In this document: positions 58,295 to 64,000 of the stretch, in pieces
How positions within the stretch are numbered: the stretch's first letter is position 1
How the letters are laid out: each line of letters begins with the position of its first letter
Source of the DNA: ZC4RG30 sp039917615
GTDB taxonomy: Bacteria; Pseudomonadota; Gammaproteobacteria; Steroidobacterales; Steroidobacteraceae
DNA: 64,000 nt
Assembly: GCA_039917615.1 (NCBI GenBank)
Contig: JBDSJD010000029.1
Span: 293,087 to 357,086, forward strand
Direction of reading: 5' to 3'
The notes under the pieces: model-generated
What the model was told of the DNA's origin: nothing
Database searches by the model: none
Seen by the model: only the letters and a program-made list of their open reading frames with translations
Made by a program: the position numbers and the translations under genes

Positions 58295-59833
58295 TTACCT
58301 TCGCCCGTGCGTGGCGAAAAACTCGAACGCGTCTGCGACCGCGGCCGACGGAGCCGAATCGTGGGTTGCGCCGGGGTAAATCTTCACTGTCGCATCCACG
58401 CCTTTCTCCTTTAATGCCTCGCCGATGGCCTTGGTGGCCGGGACGACGGTGTCTTCGCTGCCCGCGTAGACCATCATTGGAATTTTCTTCACCTTCTCGA
58501 CTTCGTAGAACGGTCCGACTGCCGCCATCGACCCGCCGATCGCTACCGCCGCCCAATTCTCCGAGTACTTTTGCGCGAAGTAATGCCCACCTTGGCCGCC
58601 CGCCGAGTAGCCGAAGAGAAAAATGCGCTTCCGATCGATGGGATACTCGCCCTTGATCAAATCGAACACATGCATCGCGTCTTGCTCGCTCCATTCCGAG
58701 CGCACCAACGACGGGATGGTTGAGCCATTCACGCCTCCAAACCCACCACCCGGTGCGGCTGGTGCGGCGGTTCCGGCCGGTCCGCGTTGAGCTGCCGCCG
58801 GCGTGGGACCAAATTGCTGAGGCGCCGCCATCGCAGCCGCGACGCCGCGAACTCCGCGCTCACGACTGAACGAAACGTAGTTGTAGCCGCCGTTCGGCCA
58901 GTAACCCAAGGGAGCGACCATCATGAATCCGTGTTTCTCCGCCGTCTTCGGGATAATCCGGCCGTCGCGATCGAAGTAGTAGTCCTGGTCACGACTGTTG
59001 CCGTGCAAAATAAAGACCAGCGGCAGTGCGGATTTTCCATTCCAGTTCGACGGGACGAATACGCGGTACGGCAAAATTTCGTCCGCTTCCTTCATATAGT
59101 AATGCCGCACCCGCTCACCGCCCGCGCGCAGCACCGGGTCCTTGCCCTTTTCGAGCGCGGTGAGCAGTTCGCCCGACGCCTTCAATCCCGCGGGAAAATC
59201 GTAAAGTTTCTGCACCCCCGCCTGCGTCAGACCGAATTCCGGCGAATTGTTTCCGGAACCATAGACACGTTTTCCCAGATTGATGACGCGCGCGAGGTCG
59301 AATGGATAAAGCACACTCGCCTTCGCGCTTTCATGGCCAGCGATCTTCGCAACGCGTTGCGTGAAGTTGCTCTGCTTCTCTTCAAGTCCGGCGACAAGCA
59401 CCACGGACTTCTCGAGTTTGATTACGCTCGTCTCGCCATCGAAGAGTTCTGCGACGTAGCGATAAAAACCATCCGGCACGCTCCGCAGGTCGGCCGTGAA
59501 TGGCACCGGCGCGCTCGCAAGATTGCCGCCGTAGATCGTAAACGTACCGAGTTCTTTTACCGGCTTCGCTTGCCCTTCCCATGGCGCCAGAATCACCTTC
59601 AGCCGCAGTGCGCCTTTCGATGTGTGAGCGACTGGGCTCGTCTGCGTCAGCCAACCAAACATCGGCCGCGTCGAGTCGGCGACGACCCGATCGGTACGCA
59701 ACGCGAGTGAGGCGGCGAAATCCGAGACGGGCGCGGCCGGCGCGGCGAGTGCTGCGGGAGTTTGTGCAGCCGCAAATGGCGCTGACACGCTGAGCAAAGA
59801 CACACCGAGGCCGAGTAGGTTGAATAATTTCAT
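58295..59833 (-). CDS. Secreted esterase/PHB-depolymerase-like alpha/beta hydrolase
   Basis: A 512-residue exported protein; the ATG at 59833 opens a leader (LLGLGVSLLSVSAPFAAAQ). Residues about 40-240 form a helical and beta N-terminal domain; the hydrolase domain is about 265-512, with FILHGNSRDQDYYF, the nucleophile Ser in FLFGYSAGGQGG, YAGSEDTVVP and the His in YPGATHDSAPS. A Gly/Pro/Ala-rich stretch (DNA about 58740-58830) interrupts it. The family relates to CE1 and PHB-depolymerase-type esterases. It lies 14 bases upstream of the triple SnoaL gene, so both are probably on one transcript with the hydrolase at 54885. Confidence 0.85.
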   Translation of the reverse strand: MKLFNLLGLGVSLLSVSAPFAAAQTPAALAAPAAPVSDFAASLALRTDRVVADSTRPMFGWLTQTSPVAHTSKGALRLKVILAPWEGQAKPVKELGTFTIYGGNLASAPVPFTADLRSVPDGFYRYVAELFDGETSVIKLEKSVVLVAGLEEKQSNFTQRVAKIAGHESAKASVLYPFDLARVINLGKRVYGSGNNSPEFGLTQAGVQKLYDFPAGLKASGELLTALEKGKDPVLRAGGERVRHYYMKEADEILPYRVFVPSNWNGKSALPLVFILHGNSRDQDYYFDRDGRIIPKTAEKHGFMMVAPLGYWPNGGYNYVSFSRERGVRGVAAAMAAPQQFGPTPAAAQRGPAGTAAPAAPGGGFGGVNGSTIPSLVRSEWSEQDAMHVFDLIKGEYPIDRKRIFLFGYSAGGQGGHYFAQKYSENWAAVAIGGSMAAVGPFYEVEKVKKIPMMVYAGSEDTVVPATKAIGEALKEKGVDATVKIYPGATHDSAPSAAVADAFEFFATHGRR

Positions 59834-60073
59834 AGGGCCAACTGCAGTGAGGGAGGTTCGCGCTTCATGGTGAAGACTACGCTCCTCACGTGGAGCACGG
59901 CAAATTTCCCGACCTGCCCGACGCCCAGCCCCGCGCGATTGTTGGCGTTGCACAGCGAATCCTCTGCCGCCACGCAAATGGAACTTCTCTTGTAGAATCG
60001 CCGCCAGCAATGAGCCATCCCTACCGCCTCGAAGTCACGTTAGTCACCTGATGACGCGTTTCAGGAGATCCCC

Positions 60074-60370
60074 ATGAACATCATAAAAGGCGAGGCAGCG
60101 ACGACGGACGCGGCTCGCGTCATCCGCCGGCTGTGCAAGCACTGGAGCCACAAGTATCCAGTGCAGATGGAAGAGACTTCTGGCGTCATCCAGCTCAACG
60201 ACGTACGCGTGTCGCTGCGCGCCGAGCCGGATCGCATGCATATAGCACTTGAAAACCCGCAGGGTGAAGTACCGTTGCGTTTGGCCGACGTGGTCGCCGA
60301 GCACCTGCAGCGCATGGCAGGAGCAGAGCAGGTGCTGGACATACAGTGGTCGGCGCCGGTGCAGAGCTAG
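60074..60370 (+). CDS. DUF2218 family protein
   Basis: A 98-residue cytoplasmic protein with a ribosome site (AGGAGA) about 6 bases upstream of ATG. RVIRRLCKHWSHKYPVQMEE is the DUF2218 hallmark, followed by GVIQLNDVRVSL and VVAEHLQRMAGAEQ and IQWSAP at the end. The family is sometimes found next to siderophore-interacting proteins. It stands alone here. Function unknown. Confidence 0.85.
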   Translation: MNIIKGEAATTDAARVIRRLCKHWSHKYPVQMEETSGVIQLNDVRVSLRAEPDRMHIALENPQGEVPLRLADVVAEHLQRMAGAEQVLDIQWSAPVQS

Positions 60371-60471
60371 AAGACCTCGCTCTTGTCTCCCTTTGTAATC
60401 TGCGTCAGGCTACTCGCCGTGCCGCCTTATCGAAATAGAATGCCTGACAGAACATAGAGAGAGCCGAAGCG

Positions 60472-61722
60472 ATGCTACCTATGCACCATTCGAGAAAAGC
60501 ATGCCTCGTGGCGGGAAGTCTCAGCCTGTTGGCGCTGGTCGCCTCAGGATGCGCAACGCCACACGCAAACCACGCCGTCATCCAACAGGCTGAGCCCGCC
60601 TCGCTTGGTATCAACGTGGCGCGGCTCGATCAGGCCCGCGACACCATGCTGGCCGAAATAAAGGCCGGTGTAGTTCCCGGCGCCGTTATGGTGGTTGGCC
60701 GCCACGGCAAGGTCGCCTGGACGCAGACACTCGGAACGCAGGGGCCGAAAGATCCCACGCCGATGAACACCGGCACCATCTTCCGCATCCAGTCGATGAC
60801 CAAGCCAATCGTCAGCGTGGCAGTGATGACATTGGTCCAGGAAGGCAAGATCGGTCTTGACGATCCGGTCTCGAAATACCTGCCTGAATTCGCCAACTCC
60901 ACAGTGCTGGACGAAAACGGGACGATTCGCCCTGCGAAGACGCCAATGACGATCCGTCATCTGTTGACCCATACCTCAGGGCTTATCGCCGTGGTCGGGG
61001 CACCACGCACGCCGCTCCACAAGATATGGGCAGACTCGGGCACCTGGACCTCGACCCAGACAGTTCTTGAAGCCTCCCGCAAGACGGGTGCGCTGCCCCT
61101 GCTCAACGATCCGGGCACGCTCTGGAATTACGGGCGCTCACCCGACGTGCTCGGAGCGATCCTGGAAGTCGTCACGGGCAAGACGTTCGACGTCGCGCTC
61201 AAAGAGCTTATTTTCGTGCCCTTGGGAATGAAAGACACCGACTTCTACTTCGCGCCCGAGCAGGCCAAAGGCCGCCTCGCCATGCCCAGCACCGGACGGG
61301 GCTCCGATCCCACCCAGCGCCGAGCCATGATGTCTGGCTCGAACGGTCTTTTCTCGACAACCGACGACTATCTGCGATTCACAATGATGATCGCAGGCGG
61401 CGGCGCCGTTGGCGGCGTCCGCATCCTGAAGCCGGAGACGCTGAAATTGATGGTTACCGACCAGCTTGGTCCTGAGGTTTCACGCAAAAGCTTTCAATAC
61501 AAGGACGGCGGTGGCTTCGGTCTCGGCTTTGGTCTGAAGCCGGAAGGCAAAGGCGGTCCCCATGAAACCCTCGTCTACACCTGGGGCGGGTCCGACGGCA
61601 CCAACTTCTGGGTCGATCCCAAGAGCGGCGTATTCACGGTTCTCATGATCCAGAATGGCCGCGATGGCTCGAGGCTACAAGCAAGCTTCAATCAGGCGGT
61701 CTTTGAGTCTCTGACGAAATAA
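60472..61722 (+). CDS. Lipoprotein serine hydrolase, class C beta-lactamase family
   Basis: A 416-residue lipoprotein with lipobox ASGC (Cys27). SxxK is SMTK at residues 108-111 in IFRIQSMTKPIVS; the Tyr motif is WNYGRSPD; the third motif region is YTWGGSDGTNFW. VDPKSGVFTVLMIQ is the usual end. Such proteins are esterases or DD-peptidase relatives. A second copy of the fold, not closely similar, lies at 21656. It ends only 7 bases before the convergent CE12 gene. Confidence 0.85.
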   Translation: MLPMHHSRKACLVAGSLSLLALVASGCATPHANHAVIQQAEPASLGINVARLDQARDTMLAEIKAGVVPGAVMVVGRHGKVAWTQTLGTQGPKDPTPMNTGTIFRIQSMTKPIVSVAVMTLVQEGKIGLDDPVSKYLPEFANSTVLDENGTIRPAKTPMTIRHLLTHTSGLIAVVGAPRTPLHKIWADSGTWTSTQTVLEASRKTGALPLLNDPGTLWNYGRSPDVLGAILEVVTGKTFDVALKELIFVPLGMKDTDFYFAPEQAKGRLAMPSTGRGSDPTQRRAMMSGSNGLFSTTDDYLRFTMMIAGGGAVGGVRILKPETLKLMVTDQLGPEVSRKSFQYKDGGGFGLGFGLKPEGKGGPHETLVYTWGGSDGTNFWVDPKSGVFTVLMIQNGRDGSRLQASFNQAVFESLTK

Positions 61723-61729
61723 TGGCAAG

Positions 61730-62521
61730 TCACTTCAGCCACTTCGCCAGCGGGAGGTTTTGCTCTTTGATCTGAGCGGCGGCGAGTTCGGCAACGTGCA
61801 CAGCACCGGCTTCGACGAAATGCGTGTCGTCCTTGCTTCCGCCGGGCACCAGCGGATGCGCGCCCGGTTCGATCCACATGAAGAATTTTTTCGACGGCTC
61901 GTCGCCGGTGGCTTGCAGCCAGGCGCTCGTCGCTTTCTCGAGGTCGAGCAGCGGTACTTTCTCCTCCGCCGCGACGGCGCGGATCGCATCGGGGTAGGCG
62001 CCGTGCGTTGGCTGGAGTTTGCCGTCCTTGTCGAATTTCCGGCGCGCGACGGGCGTCGCGAGGAGGAGCGAGGCCTGCTTCGCGCGGACTTCCTTGATAA
62101 AGCGGCGGAGGTTGTCGCGAAACTCGGTGGCGGGATTCGTGCCGAGCGACGGGCTTTCGACTTTCTCGTCGTTGTGACCGAACTGAATGAGGACGTAGTC
62201 GCCGGGTTGGAGCGCGGCGACGATGCGCGGCCAGCGGCCTTCGTTGATGAAACTCTTCGTGCTGCGGCCGTTCACAGCGTGATTTTGAACCATCGCAGGA
62301 TCCTTGAAGAGTCCGTTGAGCCCCTGCCCCCAGCCACGCTCGGGCAGGTCGAGTCGCTTGATCGCCATGGTCGAGTCGCCGGCGAGGTAGAAGAGGGGCG
62401 CGGCATCCGCCGCGAACGCCGGGGGAAACGCGACCGCAGCAACGCCCGCCAGGATTGTCATTCTGAGCGCAGCGAAGAATCCATTTGGACTCACGGCGCG
62501 TTTTTTGGATGCGGATATCAT
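61730..62521 (-). CDS. Rhamnogalacturonan acetylesterase (CE12, SGNH hydrolase)
   Basis: A 263-residue exported protein from the ATG at 62521. The block I Ser is in YLAGDSTMA (Ser50), then NHAVNGRSTKSF (Gly block), IQFGHNDEK (Asn block), and DDTHFVEAGA with the catalytic Asp-His pair. CE12 enzymes remove acetyl groups from rhamnogalacturonan I, in keeping with GH78 at 51105. The signal-peptide-coding DNA includes a copy of a dispersed 27-base repeat (62456-62482), which codes for NGFFAALRMTI. The leader therefore is unusually long. The PQQ sugar dehydrogenase gene lies 35 bases upstream on the same strand. Confidence 0.9.
   Translation of the reverse strand: MISASKKRAVSPNGFFAALRMTILAGVAAVAFPPAFAADAAPLFYLAGDSTMAIKRLDLPERGWGQGLNGLFKDPAMVQNHAVNGRSTKSFINEGRWPRIVAALQPGDYVLIQFGHNDEKVESPSLGTNPATEFRDNLRRFIKEVRAKQASLLLATPVARRKFDKDGKLQPTHGAYPDAIRAVAAEEKVPLLDLEKATSAWLQATGDEPSKKFFMWIEPGAHPLVPGGSKDDTHFVEAGAVHVAELAAAQIKEQNLPLAKWLK
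62456..62482. repeat. Dispersed genomic repeat inside a signal-peptide sequence
   Basis: The stretch beginning TGTCATTCTGAGCGCAGCG matches a short repeat known to be scattered in many soil-bacterial genomes. One copy is seen here, translated in the CE12 leader. Confidence 0.6.
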
Positions 62522-62556
62522 GGTGCAGCTGGCTCCTATGTATCGGAACGCAAGAA

Positions 62557-63801
62557 TCAGCGGGTGATCCGCAACACTTGGCCGCCGCCGTCCTGATTGG
62601 TGAGCACGTAAATCGAACCGTCCGGCGCCTCGCGCACGTCGCGGATGCGCTTGCAGCGGTCGGCGAGTAGGTGCTCCTCGCCGGTCACGCGGCCGTTCTT
62701 CATGTCCAGCCGGACCAGCCGCTTGGTGGCCAGCGCGCCGATGAAGATGTCGTCCTTCCACTCCGGGAACATGCGCCCGGAATAGACCAGGACCCCGCCC
62801 GGACCGATGTCCGGGGAGTGCCAGTAGTACACCGGTTGTTCCATCCCACGTTTGGCCGTCAGGTCATTGTTGATCGGCGCGCCGCTATACTCTCTGCCGT
62901 AGCCGATCACCGGAAAGCCGTAGTTGCGCCCCGGCCGGATGCGGTTCACTTCGTCACCGCCGCGGGGACCATGCTCCACGGTCCAAATCTGTCCCTTGCT
63001 ATCGATCGTCACGCCGTCCACGTCGCGGTGCCCGATGTCGTAGAGTTCGGGCTTGGCTCCCTTCGTGCCCAGGTATGGATTGTTGCGGGGGATTGAGCCG
63101 TCCTTGTTGATGCGCAGGACTTTGCCGTTGACATCATCGACCTTCTGCGCTGGGGCGCCTTCGGCGAGCGTGGTAATGATCAGGGTTCCGTCGCGCGCCA
63201 CGGTCAGGCGCCTTAGATAACCACCCTCGTAAATCACCTTGTAGTTTTCCAATCGGTCGCCGGCTTCGGACAGCCGGGCGGAGGCGATCTGGCCAGTGCC
63301 GGGCGGACGCTCGCCCGGGCCGGCGACTGCGCCGGGGGTTGGGATGCGATAGGCGAGATAGAGGGTCCGGTTTTTGGCGAAGTCCGGATCGATGGCGATG
63401 TCGATGCCCCCGTCCCGTCCCGGCATCGAGGGCGGCATCCCCCCAAGCGGTGCCGACATACGCCCGTCTGGCTCGATGATCCGCAGAAGACCCGGCTGCT
63501 CTGCGACAATCATTCGCCCCGCCCCGATGAACCCCAGCGAGCGGGGGTTCAGGATGACGGGGACTACGGTCTCCACCCGGTACGCCGCGCTGCGGGTGAT
63601 CGCAGGCGCATTGGCTTGATTGCGAAAGGCAGGCGTCGGGAAGTAAGTGTCGCCGTAAAACTGGCCAGGCGCGCAGGGATCAACCGCGCCCGCTGGTGCG
63701 GCGGCCAGAGCTACGCCGACCAGCGGTGTTGAGGCAGAGCCACCCAGAAGGCCGAGCGCCAGAGCGGTGGAATAGAGGGCCCGGTTCGGTCGCTTGTGCA
63801 T
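62557..63801 (-). CDS. Soluble PQQ-dependent sugar dehydrogenase (GSDH family)
   Basis: A 414-residue exported protein from the ATG at 63801. The leader ends near AGAVDP. The six-bladed propeller has the family signposts LGFIGAGRMIVAEQPGLLRI, LYLAYR, LRRLTVARDGTLIITT, NGKVLRINKDGSIP, the metal/PQQ loop TVEHGPRGGDEVNRIRPGRNYGFP and IRDVREAPDGSIYVLT. Aldose sugar dehydrogenases of this type oxidise free sugars in the periplasm. It shares its promoter element with the GH97 and sulfatase genes and is the first gene before CE12 on the same strand. Confidence 0.92.
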   Translation of the reverse strand: MHKRPNRALYSTALALGLLGGSASTPLVGVALAAAPAGAVDPCAPGQFYGDTYFPTPAFRNQANAPAITRSAAYRVETVVPVILNPRSLGFIGAGRMIVAEQPGLLRIIEPDGRMSAPLGGMPPSMPGRDGGIDIAIDPDFAKNRTLYLAYRIPTPGAVAGPGERPPGTGQIASARLSEAGDRLENYKVIYEGGYLRRLTVARDGTLIITTLAEGAPAQKVDDVNGKVLRINKDGSIPRNNPYLGTKGAKPELYDIGHRDVDGVTIDSKGQIWTVEHGPRGGDEVNRIRPGRNYGFPVIGYGREYSGAPINNDLTAKRGMEQPVYYWHSPDIGPGGVLVYSGRMFPEWKDDIFIGALATKRLVRLDMKNGRVTGEEHLLADRCKRIRDVREAPDGSIYVLTNQDGGGQVLRITR

Positions 63802-63860
63802 CACAGTGGGCGAAGAAGTGTTTTCATAGATGAAAAATGATTCCGTTGCGTTACGGAGGG

Positions 63861-63899
63861 CGGATAGGAAATTCAACCCACCTACCCCGCCCGAGTCAA
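63861..63899 (-). promoter_or_regulatory. Shared promoter element, copy C (upstream of PQQ sugar dehydrogenase)
   Basis: On the minus strand, TTGACT (63894-63899) and TTGAAT (63871-63876) are 17 bases apart, followed by TTTCCTATCCGC. The -10-like box ends 70 bases before the ATG at 63801. The element could also influence the divergent gene starting at 63940. Confidence 0.6.
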
Positions 63900-63939
63900 G
63901 TACGCGGAGCGATTACGCATTTTACGAGGAGTTTTCAAA

Positions 63940-64000
63940 ATGAGAAAAGCAGCGACCCACGTAGTGAGTTTCGTGTTTGCAGCAGCGGCAACGATAGCAC
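63940..64000 (+). CDS. Start of an exported protein (cut by window edge)
   Basis: Only 20 codons are present. An ATG at 63940 follows the ribosome site GAGGAG by about 9 bases, and the reading frame starts like a Sec leader (RKAATHVVSFVFAAAATIA). It is divergent from the PQQ sugar dehydrogenase. The family cannot be told. Confidence 0.6.
   Translation, partial: MRKAATHVVSFVFAAAATIA

Noticed and set aside
1..64000. Searched by eye for tRNA and rRNA genes, CRISPR arrays, riboswitch-like leaders, transposases, integrases and phage genes.
   Set aside because: None was convincing. Absence cannot be proven without covariance-model or HMM searches, for example tRNAscan-SE and Rfam.

Overview
The window reads as chromosomal DNA of a high-GC Gram-negative bacterium. 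Most genes carry Sec, Tat or lipoprotein export signals. Housekeeping-type neighbours such as YceH, a YihY/BrkB membrane protein, a DUF349 protein, ETF-ubiquinone oxidoreductase and a thiolase fit a gammaproteobacterium. The wealth of secreted glycan enzymes, PQQ dehydrogenases and DUF1592/DUF1552 proteins resembles Steroidobacter-like or acidobacterial soil degraders. The taxonomic placement is inference. I saw no rRNA, tRNA, CRISPR array, integrase or transposase.

Layout. 1-6300: an MBL-fold hydrolase tail, a secreted VOC protein, a DoxX-DoxX-DUF805 membrane fusion, a second MBL hydrolase, a double DUF1080 protein and a second secreted VOC protein. 6300-12640, all minus strand: a lipoprotein, a GH97 glycosidase, a cytochrome c-PQQ dehydrogenase and an exported HpcH/HpaI-type lyase. 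12838-16928, plus strand: a compact D-galactose oxidation operon (galactose dehydrogenase-like protein, DgoK, DgoA, sodium:solute symporter). 17000-24005: three CE1-type or related esterases (one broken), ETF-QO, a serine hydrolase and an alpha/beta hydrolase. 24040-37900: an MFS-spermidine synthase fusion, a YihY/SDR block that abuts the stump of a GH95-like gene, a CE1 esterase, TPR-YceH, an SMP-30 lactonase, a DUF349 protein and an exported aldose epimerase. 37976-47479: a sulfatase, a thiolase facing an ADP-forming acyl-CoA ligase, a decayed GH17 gene, and a DUF1592/DUF1552 pair. 47650-50969: two LiaF-like proteins with a LytS-type kinase and a LytTR regulator. 51105-64000: GH78 rhamnosidase, a double DUF1801 protein between 25-bp direct repeats, two further esterases, a triple SnoaL lipoprotein, DUF2218, a serine hydrolase, a CE12 rhamnogalacturonan acetylesterase, a soluble PQQ sugar dehydrogenase and the start of one more exported protein.

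How the genes fit together. The common theme is release and oxidation of sugars from plant-type glycans, especially pectin and galactose- or rhamnose-bearing side chains: GH78, CE12, GH97, CE1 esterases, a sulfatase, mutarotase, PQQ sugar dehydrogenases and the De Ley-Doudoroff galactose branch. Three minus-strand genes (GH97, sulfatase, PQQ sugar dehydrogenase) share a nearly identical promoter-plus-leader element at the same distance from their starts, which suggests common control. Three other polysaccharide-enzyme genes are broken (GH95-like, GH17-like, BD-FAE-like esterase), so the repertoire appears to be turning over. Several unrelated exported enzymes carry Gly/Pro/Ala-rich inserts in loops or tails.
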